A stretch of DNA of 64,000 bases, from NCBI RefSeq assembly GCF_001038505.1, contig NZ_LDPY01000001.1, positions 1,302,001 through 1,366,000 on the forward strand, written 5' to 3'. Shown in pieces: positions 16,935 through 25,024 of the stretch (its first letter is position 1; each line of letters starts with the position of its first letter). This DNA comes from Puniceibacterium sp. IMCC21224 (lineage in GTDB: Bacteria; Pseudomonadota; Alphaproteobacteria; Rhodobacterales; Rhodobacteraceae). Made by a program: the position numbers and the translations under genes. The notes beneath the pieces were generated by a model that had not been told where the DNA came from, made no database searches, and worked only from the letters and a program-made list of their open reading frames with translations.

Positions 16935-16951
16935 TTGCGAGTGGTTCGCAA
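16935..16951. promoter_or_regulatory. Distal Fur-family-like operator of the tro operon
   Basis: TTGCGAGTGGTTCGCAA is a perfect 6-5-6 palindrome. Its centre is 30 bases from that of the site at 16905, about three helical turns, so two dimers would sit on the same DNA face. It lies between troA and divergent deoC but is much closer to troA. Confidence 0.62.
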
Positions 16952-17071
16952 TATCATTGTCATATTTGCCGCAATTTCTGGCATATCGGGTGCAAACGGT
17001 CTTTGCGGCGCCCTTGCGTCAACGTCAGTTGCGTGCGACTCTGGGGCAAACGCAGACACGCAGGGCGGATC

Positions 17072-18076
17072 ATGCAGGTTACTAACTCCCTAAAATCGCT
17101 ACCGGTTCCGCAGTCGGCGGAGCCGCGCAATCCGGGAATGGATCTGGATCTGGACTGGGTGGCGCGCGCCACCGCCAACCGGTCGGCGATTGAGCGCCGC
17201 GCAGCGAGTCTGCCGGGGCGGCGATCAGTCAAGAAGGATCATCAGGCGGCGTGGCTGGCGCGGGCGGTGTCCTGCATCGACCTGACCACGCTTGCTGGCG
17301 ATGACACTGCGGGGCGGGTGCTGCGGCTTTGTGCCAAGGCACGTCAGCCTGTGCGCGCGGATCTGCTCGATCAGCTTGGCCTGCCGGGACTGACGGTTGG
17401 TGCCGTCTGTGTCTATCACGACATGATCGGCCCGGCGGTGGCCGCTCTGAACGGAGCGGGCCAAAGCAGATCAAGCCTGCCGGTGGCAGCGGTGTCGACA
17501 GGGTTCCCTGCAGGTCTGTCACCTTTTGCCCTGCGGGTGGCCGAAATTCGCGAAAGTGTGGCGGCAGGCGCGTCCGAGATCGACATCGTGATTTCACGAC
17601 GCCTGGTTTTGAACGGGGACTGGCAAGGGCTGTACGAAGAGATGCGGGCCTTTCGCATGGCGTGCGGCGACGCCCACGTAAAGGCGATTCTTGCCACCGG
17701 AGAGCTGGGAACGCTACGCGACGTGGCGCGGGCGTCGCTGGTCTGCATGATGGCGGGCGCGGATTTTATCAAGACCTCGACCGGCAAGGAGCCAGTCAAT
17801 GCCACCCTGCCAGTGACGCTGGTGATGCTGCGCGCGATCCGCGACTATCACGAGGCGACTGGATTTCGCGTCGGCTACAAGCCTGCTGGCGGGATCTCAA
17901 AGGCCAAAGATGCACTGATCTATCTGGCGCTGATCAAGGATGAGCTGGGGGATCGCTGGCTGCGACCGGACCTGTTCCGCTTTGGCGCGTCGTCGCTGCT
18001 GGGTGATATCGAACGCCAGCTGGAGCATCACGTGACCGGCGCCTATTCGGCAGGATGGCGCCATGCAATGGGCTAA
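17072..18076 (+). CDS. deoC: Deoxyribose-phosphate aldolase
   Basis: DeoC cleaves 2-deoxyribose-5-phosphate to glyceraldehyde-3-phosphate and acetaldehyde. The 334-residue protein is the long DeoC form, with an N-terminal extension of ~80 residues before the barrel. The Schiff-base lysine is in DFIKTSTGKEPVNAT, and the second active-site lysine is in GYKPAGGISKAKDA; the strand IDIVISRRLVLNGDW is also typical. ATG 17072 gives the product described; ATG 17138 (MDLDLDW) is a plausible shorter start. The neighbour encodes an aldehyde dehydrogenase able to remove the acetaldehyde. No thymidine phosphorylase or deoxyribomutase gene is present here. Confidence 0.93.
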   Translation: MQVTNSLKSLPVPQSAEPRNPGMDLDLDWVARATANRSAIERRAASLPGRRSVKKDHQAAWLARAVSCIDLTTLAGDDTAGRVLRLCAKARQPVRADLLDQLGLPGLTVGAVCVYHDMIGPAVAALNGAGQSRSSLPVAAVSTGFPAGLSPFALRVAEIRESVAAGASEIDIVISRRLVLNGDWQGLYEEMRAFRMACGDAHVKAILATGELGTLRDVARASLVCMMAGADFIKTSTGKEPVNATLPVTLVMLRAIRDYHEATGFRVGYKPAGGISKAKDALIYLALIKDELGDRWLRPDLFRFGASSLLGDIERQLEHHVTGAYSAGWRHAMG

Positions 18077-18124
18077 GCGCCTGTGGAGCGGTTGCATTTT
18101 GCGTATTTGGGAAGAGAAGAAGAC

Positions 18125-20467
18125 ATGTCCGTGAGCGAGATATTCGAAACGATGGACTATGGCCCTGCCCCCGAAAGCGCAGGTGACGCGCTGGCCTGGC
18201 TGGTCGATCAAGGCAGCCGGTTCGGGCACTTTATTGACGGGGTTATGACCGAACCAGGCGATGGATTCGAGAGCCGCAATCCCGCGACCGGCGAGGTGCT
18301 GGCGTTGCTGAGTCAGGCGACGCAGGGCGATGTTGACTGTGCGGTCGCGGCGGCGCGTCGGGCGCAGGGCAAATGGGCGGCACTCGGCGGGCCTGGGCGG
18401 GCGCGATATCTTTATGCGCTGGCGCGGTTGTTGCAGAAGCACGCGCGGCTGTTCGCTGTGCTTGAGACGCTCGACAACGGCAAGCCAATCCGTGAGAGCC
18501 GGGATATTGACGTGCCACTGGCGCAGCGGCATTTCTACTACCACGCCGGGATGGCGCAGCTGATGGAGGCCGAGTTGCCGGGGCGCGAGGCGCTGGGCGT
18601 CTGTGGCCAGATCATCCCGTGGAACTTTCCCCTGTTGATGCTGGCTTGGAAGGTGGCGCCAGCGCTGGCGATGGGCAATACCGTGGTGCTGAAACCGGCG
18701 GAATACACGTCGCTGACTGCATTGCTATTCGCCGATATTTGCCGTCAGGCCGGACTGCCCAAAGGGGTTGTCAACATCGTCACAGGCGATGGTGCCGTCG
18801 GCGAGATGATTGTGGCGGCCGAGGTGGACAAGATCGCCTTTACCGGGTCGACAGCTGTGGGGCGGCGTATCCGCGAGGTCACTGCGGGAACGGGTAAGGC
18901 GCTGACCTTGGAGCTGGGCGGAAAGAGCCCCTACATCGTCTTTGAAGATGCCGATATCGACTCGGCGGTTGAGGGACTGGTGGATGCGATCTGGTTCAAT
19001 CAGGGGCAGGTGTGCTGCGCCGGGTCACGTCTGATCGTGCAAGAGGGTATTGCCTCGCGATTTTATACCAAGCTGCGGGCGCGGATGGACAAGCTGCGCA
19101 TCGGTGATCCGCTGGACAAGTGCATTGACGTTGGGGCCATCGTCGATCCGGTGCAATTGGCACGGATCCGGAACCTTGTGGATGGCAATACCGAGGGTGA
19201 GACCTATTTCGCCGACACGCCCTGTCCTGATGGGTGCTTTTATCCGCCGACCTTGATCACCGGATTGTCGCCGGCGTCATCCCTCATGCAGCAAGAGATC
19301 TTTGGCCCAGTGCTGGTGGCGACCACGTTCCGCACCCCGGCCGAAGCGGTCGAGATTGCAAACAACACCCGCTACGGGCTTGCTGCGACTCTGTGGTCCG
19401 AAAATATCAATGTCGCGCTTGATATCGCGCCAAAGCTGGTCGCGGGCGTGGTCTGGATCAACGGCACCAATATGTTCGACGCAGCGGCACCGTTTGGCGG
19501 GGTGCGCGAGAGCGGCTTTGGTCGTGAGGGCGGCTGGGACGGGCTGATGGCCTATACCCGCGAGGCTGGGCGCAAACCGGCGGTACTAAAACCTGTGATG
19601 GGGTATGGCGGCGGCGAGGCTGAGCCGCAGATGGTGGACCGTACGGCCAAGTTGTATATCGGCGGCAAGCAAGCGCGGCCCGACAGCGGCTATGCGCGCA
19701 ATGTCTACGGCAAGGGCGGCAAGCTGATCGGACAAGCACCGCTGGCCAGTCGCAAAGACGTGCGCAATGCGGTTGAGGCGGCGCGCGGCGCAAAGGGCTG
19801 GGCCGGAACAACGGCGCATCTGAGGGCGCAGATCCTGTATTATATCGCCGAGAATTTGGCGGCACGCGAAGCCGAGTTCGCGACGCGGATCGACGCCCTG
19901 ACCGGTGGGCGCAACGGAGCAAAGGAGGTTGCGGCCAGTGTCAGTCGACTCTTTACCTACGCGGCATGGGCGGACAAATTCGAAGGGCGTGTGACGCAGG
20001 TGCCGATGCGCGGCGTGGCGATGGCGATGCGCGAACCCTGCGGTGTGATCGCGGCGCTTTGCCCTGACGACGTGCCCCTGCTGGGGCTGGTGTCGCTGAT
20101 GGCGCCGGCCATTGCGATGGGGAACCGTGTGGTGCTGATTGCATCCGAGCCATATCCGTTGGCCGCGACAGATTTCTATCAGGTCTTGGACACCTCGGAC
20201 GTGCCGGGTGGTGTGGTCAATATCCTGACCGGCAGTCATGCAGACCTAGCCCCGACGCTGGCGCGCCATATGGATATTGAGGCGGTCTGGAGCTTTTCCA
20301 GCACGGACCTGTCGGCGGTGATCGAGCGCGGCGCGGCGGGTACGCTTAAACGAAGCTGGGTCAACAATGGCCGAGACCGCGCATGGATCGGCCCGCAAGG
20401 CGAGGGCCGGACCTTTTTGGATGCCGCAACCGAAGTCAAAACTATCTGGGTGCCTTACGGCGCGTGA
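18125..20467 (+). CDS. Bidomain aldehyde dehydrogenase, ALDH16 type
   Basis: This 780-residue protein holds one complete and one partial aldehyde dehydrogenase unit. Residues ~40-490 are a full NAD-dependent domain with LELGGKSPYIVF (general-base Glu), the catalytic Cys in GQVCCAGSRL and PFGGVRESGFGREGG. Residues ~510-780 repeat an ALDH fold (LYIGGKQARPDSG; MREPCGVIAALCPDD; VNILTGSH) but lack the catalytic Cys segment. That combination is the hallmark of ALDH16, whose bacterial members are active enzymes. It starts 48 bases after deoC, so oxidation of the acetaldehyde made by DeoC to acetate is the likely job. A purine-rich GAAGAGAAGAAG precedes the start. Confidence 0.9.
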   Translation: MSVSEIFETMDYGPAPESAGDALAWLVDQGSRFGHFIDGVMTEPGDGFESRNPATGEVLALLSQATQGDVDCAVAAARRAQGKWAALGGPGRARYLYALARLLQKHARLFAVLETLDNGKPIRESRDIDVPLAQRHFYYHAGMAQLMEAELPGREALGVCGQIIPWNFPLLMLAWKVAPALAMGNTVVLKPAEYTSLTALLFADICRQAGLPKGVVNIVTGDGAVGEMIVAAEVDKIAFTGSTAVGRRIREVTAGTGKALTLELGGKSPYIVFEDADIDSAVEGLVDAIWFNQGQVCCAGSRLIVQEGIASRFYTKLRARMDKLRIGDPLDKCIDVGAIVDPVQLARIRNLVDGNTEGETYFADTPCPDGCFYPPTLITGLSPASSLMQQEIFGPVLVATTFRTPAEAVEIANNTRYGLAATLWSENINVALDIAPKLVAGVVWINGTNMFDAAAPFGGVRESGFGREGGWDGLMAYTREAGRKPAVLKPVMGYGGGEAEPQMVDRTAKLYIGGKQARPDSGYARNVYGKGGKLIGQAPLASRKDVRNAVEAARGAKGWAGTTAHLRAQILYYIAENLAAREAEFATRIDALTGGRNGAKEVAASVSRLFTYAAWADKFEGRVTQVPMRGVAMAMREPCGVIAALCPDDVPLLGLVSLMAPAIAMGNRVVLIASEPYPLAATDFYQVLDTSDVPGGVVNILTGSHADLAPTLARHMDIEAVWSFSSTDLSAVIERGAAGTLKRSWVNNGRDRAWIGPQGEGRTFLDAATEVKTIWVPYGA

Positions 20468-20693
20468 ATCTAACTGGCTGACACGGTGGTCCAACCCCGG
20501 CGGATCGGCGCCGGGCGTTGGTATGCGTCGGCGACAGAACCTTGCGTCTGCCCGGTAACAGGTTTATGGCGCGCGTCTTACTGCGCGCTGCGACCCCTTT
20601 GGATGCAGTGACATTGAATTGAGACCATTGTGATGTTATGTTTGACTACGCCCAGCGTCGGGGCTCTGACGGCGCGCGCGACGAAGGAGGACG

Positions 20694-20750
20694 ATGTCCT
20701 GTCAGCAACTGCCGATGCGGCTATGGCCGCAGTGCGGGGAATGCCCATGA
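20694..20750 (+). other. Possible 18-codon leader ORF overlapping the rsfS start
   Basis: AAGGAGG (20684-20690) stands three bases before an ATG at 20694 that opens MSCQQLPMRLWPQCGECP and stops at TGA 20748-20750. That stop overlaps the proposed rsfS ATG (20747) as ATGA. It could be a translated leader coupled to rsfS, or it may show that the rsfS N-terminus is mis-framed. The spacing of the ribosome site is short. Low certainty. Confidence 0.3.
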
Positions 20751-21121
20751 CGGGTGTGACCCATATGGATGTGACGAGCGACATGATCCTCGCCTCCGTC
20801 CTTGAATCCCTCGACGACAACAAGGCCGAAGAGGTCGTGCAGATTGATCTGCGCGGTAAGACTGCGATTGGCGACCACATGGTGGTCTGCTCGGGCCGAT
20901 CGTCGCGCCAGGTTGCGGCGATTGCGGACAAGGTGGCCGAGGATCTGAAGCAGCGTCACGGCATTCTGTCCAAGACCGAGGGCAAAGAAACCGGTGACTG
21001 GGTGCTGATCGACACGGGTGATGTCATCGTCCACGTGTTCCGGCCCGAGGTGCGTGAATTCTACCAGCTAGAAAAGATGTGGTTGCCCAGCGGTATGGCC
21101 CCGCAGTCCAAGCCGCAGTAA
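20747..21121 (+). CDS. rsfS: Ribosomal silencing factor RsfS
   Basis: RsfS binds ribosomal protein uL14 and blocks subunit joining when nutrients are low. The conserved core is complete: LDDNKAEEVVQIDLRGKTAI, MVVCSGRSSRQVAAIADKV, DTGDVIVHVFRPEVREFY and LEKMW. The reading frame stays open upstream to 20630, but the usual family length (about 105-130 residues) and an ATGA overlap with a small upstream ORF favour ATG 20747 (124 residues). GGGGA lies before it. The start is uncertain and ATG 20765 is also possible. It abuts rlmH without a gap, a common arrangement. Confidence 0.9.
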   Translation: MTGVTHMDVTSDMILASVLESLDDNKAEEVVQIDLRGKTAIGDHMVVCSGRSSRQVAAIADKVAEDLKQRHGILSKTEGKETGDWVLIDTGDVIVHVFRPEVREFYQLEKMWLPSGMAPQSKPQ

Positions 21122-21592
21122 ATGCGGGTCCATTTGTGCGTTGTGGGTCGGCTGAGGTCTGGCCCTGAGCGCGAGTTGATCGACGACTACCTGATGCGGT
21201 TTGATCGGGGCGGCCGGGCTCTTGGCCTTGGCCCTGCGGTGCTGAGCGAAGTCGAGGATCGAAAAGGTGGCGGCATGGCGGCCGAAGCGGCCCTGCTGCG
21301 CAAGGCGGTGCCGACCGGGGCGCTAATCTGTGCTTTGGATGAACGCGGCACGGTGATGTCCTCGCCCGATTTTGCGGATTCGCTGGCGGGATGGCGTGAT
21401 CGTGGGGTAAATGATCTGGCCTTTGTCATTGGTGGCGCTGACGGCATTGCGCCGGATTTGCGGGACGAGGCGCAGGCGCGCCTTTCCTTTGGCCAGATGG
21501 TCTGGCCGCACATGCTGGCGCGGGTCATGCTGGCGGAACAGTTATACCGCGCGGCGTCGATCCTGGCGGGTAGCCCCTATCACCGGGTCTGA
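21122..21592 (+). CDS. rlmH: 23S rRNA pseudouridine-1915 N3-methyltransferase
   Basis: RlmH is a SPOUT-class methyltransferase acting on pseudouridine 1915 in helix 69 of 23S rRNA. The 156-residue protein has LICALDERGTVMSSPDFA, the knot segment DLAFVIGGADGIAPDL, and the C-terminal QLYRAASILAGSPYHRV, ending in the family's YHR motif. Its ATG follows the rsfS stop directly, so the two are co-transcribed. It converges with uppP eight bases downstream. Confidence 0.96.
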   Translation: MRVHLCVVGRLRSGPERELIDDYLMRFDRGGRALGLGPAVLSEVEDRKGGGMAAEAALLRKAVPTGALICALDERGTVMSSPDFADSLAGWRDRGVNDLAFVIGGADGIAPDLRDEAQARLSFGQMVWPHMLARVMLAEQLYRAASILAGSPYHRV

Positions 21593-21600
21593 TCTCGACC

Positions 21601-22404
21601 TTAGCTATAGGCGTAGACCAGCAGCGCGATTCCCAGAATCACCCGGTAGATCACGTAGGGTGTAAAGCTCACTGATCGCAGCAGCCGCATCATCAGCACC
21701 AGCGCAAGCAGCGCCGCGAAAAATGCAAAGATCGCAGCAATAGCGCCGTCGCGGGCGGCCTGGGCGTCAGCGGTCTGAAGCACCTCGACGCCCAACAACA
21801 ACCCAGACGCGGCAATCGTCGGGATCGACATCAGCATCGACAGCTTGGCTGCATCGGTCCGATCGTACCCCAAGTGGCGTGCGCCGGTGATTGTGATGCC
21901 AGACCGCGACGTGCCGGGGATCAGCGCGATGACCTGCCACAACCCCATGACAAACGCATCCCGCAAGGTCCAGTCACTGGCGGTCTTGTCGACCGGGTCC
22001 TTCTGGTCGGCCCAGTACAGCACGATGCCAAAGATCAGCATCGTCCAGCCGATCACTGCAACCGAGCGCAACATCTCATCCAGGCCGGTCAATTTCAGTG
22101 CCAGACCGGCCAGAACCACCGGGATCGTCGCGACAGCAAGGCAGAGCGCGAGAAAAGCGCCGGGGGTGTCGACCTTGCCAATCAACAGTCGCAGCGTGCC
22201 GGCGGCAGCGATACGGACATCAGACCAAAAGTAGATGATGACAGCCAGCAGAGTGCCCACATGCACCGCCACGTCGATGGCCTGACCCTGATCGGGGATG
22301 CCCACCAGCTTTGGCAAAAGAATCAAGTGACCCGATGAGGAAATGGGCAGAAACTCGGTTATGCCCTGAATCAGGGCAAGGATCAGGAGATGCGTGAAGG
22401 GCAC
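21601..22404 (-). CDS. uppP: Undecaprenyl-diphosphate phosphatase
   Basis: This inner-membrane enzyme recycles the lipid carrier of peptidoglycan synthesis and can give bacitracin tolerance. The 267-residue product with about eight helices shows both active-site motifs: QGITEFLPISSSGHL (residues ~14-28) and LIPGTSRSGITITGARHLG. The start is GTG (22402-22404). It is transcribed opposite to gltD from a 221-base AT-rich spacer. Confidence 0.96.
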   Translation of the reverse strand: MPFTHLLILALIQGITEFLPISSSGHLILLPKLVGIPDQGQAIDVAVHVGTLLAVIIYFWSDVRIAAAGTLRLLIGKVDTPGAFLALCLAVATIPVVLAGLALKLTGLDEMLRSVAVIGWTMLIFGIVLYWADQKDPVDKTASDWTLRDAFVMGLWQVIALIPGTSRSGITITGARHLGYDRTDAAKLSMLMSIPTIAASGLLLGVEVLQTADAQAARDGAIAAIFAFFAALLALVLMMRLLRSVSFTPYVIYRVILGIALLVYAYS

Positions 22405-22625
22405 GTTGCGGCTCCGGTCAGAAAACTTGACATCCGTATAGGTCCATAGAAATAATTGAAAAGCGGTATATTGGGTCCGGATTGATACCTAATTTCGCAC
22501 TTGCAACGTAATAAATTTCGAAAGTGAACGATTTATTGCGCATATAGGTCAGTATTTCTTACTTTTATTTCCTTTCGACCTTCGATAAAGAAGCGTCAGC
22601 TACGGGATTCAGGAGTTTTGCCCTA

Positions 22626-24059
22626 ATGGCACATCAGCCAATGTTGAAATTCGTGAAAGTTGAACGGGCGATGCCCGAAAAGCGTGACGCAAACGTACGC
22701 AACGCCGACTTTAACGAGATTTACGCCGAATATGCCGGGGCCATGGCCAAGGAGCAGTCAAGCCGGTGCAGCCAGTGCGGCGTACCCTATTGTCAGAGCC
22801 ACTGCCCGCTGCACAACAATATTCCCGATTGGCTGCGTCTGACGGCTGAGGGGCGTCTGCAAGAGGCTTATGATCTTAGCCAGGCCACCAACACCTTTCC
22901 CGAGATTTGTGGCCGCATCTGCCCGCAGGACCGTCTGTGCGAAGGCAATTGCGTGATCGAACAGTCGGGCCATGGCACCGTCACCATCGGTTCGGTCGAG
23001 AAATATATCACCGACACCGCATGGGAACAGGGCTGGGTCCAGCCGATCAAACCGCATGCAGAGCGCAAGGAAAGCGTCGGTATCATCGGCGCCGGCCCCG
23101 GAGGATTGGCGGCGGCGGATGTGCTGCGGCGGCAGGGTGTGCAGGTCACTGTCTATGATCGCTATGATCGTTCGGGCGGACTGATGACCTATGGAATTCC
23201 GGGTTTCAAGCTTGAGAAAGATGTGGTGATGCGCCGCAACCAGCAGCTTGAGGATGGTGGCGTCACCTTCAAACTGAACTGCGCGGTGGGCGAGGATATT
23301 TCGTTCGCCGACATCCGTGATGCGCATGACGCGGTGGTGATTGCGACGGGCGTTTACAAAACCCGCGATCTGGCTGGCCCGGGCAGCGGTGCCGACGGGA
23401 TCGAGCGGGCGATTGACTATCTGACGGCGAGCAATCGCAAAAGCTTTGGTGATGCAGTGCCGGAATTCGACAGCGGCGCGCTGGATGCCAAGGGCAAGCG
23501 TGTCGTGGTGATAGGTGGCGGTGACACGGCCATGGACTGTGTGCGGACCGCGATCCGGCAGGGCGCGACCAGCGTCAAATGCCTGTATCGTCGGGATCGC
23601 GCCAACATGCCGGGATCGCAGCGCGAAGTGCAGAACGCCGAAGAAGAGGGCGTCGTGTTTGAATGGCTGACCGCGCCCAAGGGATTTACCGGTACGCCGG
23701 TGTCGGGTGTCATCGTGGAACGGATGCGTTTGGGGCTGCCCGACGCTACAGGACGTCAAAGCCCCGAGGTGATCGACGGGTCGGAATATGTCGAGTCCGC
23801 CGATCTGGTGATCAAGGCGCTGGGATTCGAGCCCGAGGATCTACCGACGCTCTGGGACCAGCCCGATCTGGCTGTGACCCGCTGGGGCACGATCAAGGCC
23901 GAGTTTACCTCTGGCGCGACGGCGATGCCGGGCGTCTATGCGGTGGGTGACATCGTGCGGGGCGCGTCTCTGGTGGTTTGGGCCATCCGCGACGGTCGTG
24001 ATTGTGCGGCGGCGGTGCTGGAACAGTTGAATGGCGTCGCAGCCGTGGCGGCAGAATAA
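22626..24059 (+). CDS. gltD: Glutamate synthase (NADPH) small subunit
   Basis: GltD oxidises NADPH with FAD and passes electrons to GltB for glutamate formation from glutamine and 2-oxoglutarate. The 477-residue protein has the cysteine-rich N-terminus (CSQCGVPYCQSHCPLHNNIP, then ICGRICPQDRLCEGNC) that ligates 4Fe-4S clusters. FAD binding is at GIIGAGPGGLAAADVLRRQG, NADPH binding at VVVIGGGDTAMDC, and the C-terminal GDIVRGASLVVWAI completes the FAD site. AGGAG precedes the ATG at longer than usual spacing. Unusually, two GFA-family genes separate it from gltB. Confidence 0.96.
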   Translation: MAHQPMLKFVKVERAMPEKRDANVRNADFNEIYAEYAGAMAKEQSSRCSQCGVPYCQSHCPLHNNIPDWLRLTAEGRLQEAYDLSQATNTFPEICGRICPQDRLCEGNCVIEQSGHGTVTIGSVEKYITDTAWEQGWVQPIKPHAERKESVGIIGAGPGGLAAADVLRRQGVQVTVYDRYDRSGGLMTYGIPGFKLEKDVVMRRNQQLEDGGVTFKLNCAVGEDISFADIRDAHDAVVIATGVYKTRDLAGPGSGADGIERAIDYLTASNRKSFGDAVPEFDSGALDAKGKRVVVIGGGDTAMDCVRTAIRQGATSVKCLYRRDRANMPGSQREVQNAEEEGVVFEWLTAPKGFTGTPVSGVIVERMRLGLPDATGRQSPEVIDGSEYVESADLVIKALGFEPEDLPTLWDQPDLAVTRWGTIKAEFTSGATAMPGVYAVGDIVRGASLVVWAIRDGRDCAAAVLEQLNGVAAVAAE

Positions 24060-24155
24060 CGACGGCCCGCGATATGGATTGCACAGATCTTTGGCGGGGC
24101 GGTCAAAGGGCGGATCAGGGCATTTGGCATTTGTGCCTGACGGGGGAGTGAGGGC

Positions 24156-24596
24156 ATGTCGGATCGGAACGGGCAATGTCTGTGTGGCGCGGTGACATTT
24201 TCCGCCCGCGATGTCGTATCCGGATTGGGCGTTTGCCATTGCAAGATGTGCCAGCGCTGGGGCGGGGTGTTCTTTGCCGGTGTGTCGGTCGGTGCCGATC
24301 GCATCACCTGGTCGGGGAATGCGCATATCCGGGTGGGCCAATCCTCGGACTGGGCGGAACGGGCGTGGTGCGATGGCTGCGGATCGCCACTCTGGTATCG
24401 CGTGACTGCTGAGGGGCCGAACCACGGCGACTATGAGGTGCCGCTGGGCCTGTTTGACGATGCCAGCGGCCTTAAGTTGGACCGCGAGATTTTTGCCGAC
24501 CGCGCCGTACCGGCGCTGAACCTGTCGGGGACACATGAACGGATCAGCGAGGCCGAGACGCTGGCCCGCTATGGTCATACAGTGCAAGGAGCATGA
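24156..24596 (+). CDS. GFA family zinc protein, first of a tandem pair
   Basis: This 146-residue protein of the glutathione-dependent formaldehyde-activating (GFA/CENP-V) fold has paired zinc ligands in GQCLCGAVTF, CHCKMCQRWGG and WCDGCGSPLWY. Members bind zinc through seven or so cysteines; most are uncharacterised and only a few handle formaldehyde-glutathione adducts. It lies 97 bases after gltD and overlaps the next gene by ATGA. No formaldehyde genes are nearby, so a formaldehyde role is not supported. Confidence 0.88.
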   Translation: MSDRNGQCLCGAVTFSARDVVSGLGVCHCKMCQRWGGVFFAGVSVGADRITWSGNAHIRVGQSSDWAERAWCDGCGSPLWYRVTAEGPNHGDYEVPLGLFDDASGLKLDREIFADRAVPALNLSGTHERISEAETLARYGHTVQGA

Positions 24597-25024
24597 CAAT
24601 GCAAGGACAGTGCCTGTGTGGTGACGTCAAAGTCAGTTTTGAACCAGTCGAGGACAAGCTGGGCGCGTGTCATTGCGCCATGTGCCGCCGTTGGACCGGC
24701 TCTGCGTTTCTTGAGATTGATGCAAAGCCGGGAACCCTGGAATATGACGGTCCGGTCAAGGTCTATGCCTCGTCCGAATGGGCCGAACGCGCGTGGTGCG
24801 ACAGCTGCGGCACAACCCTGTGGTATCATCTGACGCTGCCGGGACATGATTATTACAGTATGTCAGCCGGGCTTGTCGATGACGCCGGCGGGCTAGAGCT
24901 AAAGACCGAAATCTACATTGACGTGAAGCCGGGCGGCTATGCCTTTGCCGGTAATCACGAGAGAAAAACCAAGGCCGAAGTCGAAGCAGGCTTTGCGGCG
25001 TTTGTTGAAGGAGCGCAGATATGA
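24593..25024 (+). CDS. GFA family zinc protein, second of a tandem pair
   Basis: This 143-residue paralogue of the preceding gene keeps the same cysteine layout: GQCLCGDVKVSF, CHCAMCRRWTGSAFL and WCDSCGTTLWYHL. Both share the stretch SSxWAERAWCD, indicating a tandem duplication. It overlaps its upstream neighbour by ATGA, and its stop overlaps the gltB start (ATGA), so translation of the three genes is probably coupled. An internal ATG at 24599 is an alternative start. Function unknown. Confidence 0.88.
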   Translation: MTMQGQCLCGDVKVSFEPVEDKLGACHCAMCRRWTGSAFLEIDAKPGTLEYDGPVKVYASSEWAERAWCDSCGTTLWYHLTLPGHDYYSMSAGLVDDAGGLELKTEIYIDVKPGGYAFAGNHERKTKAEVEAGFAAFVEGAQI

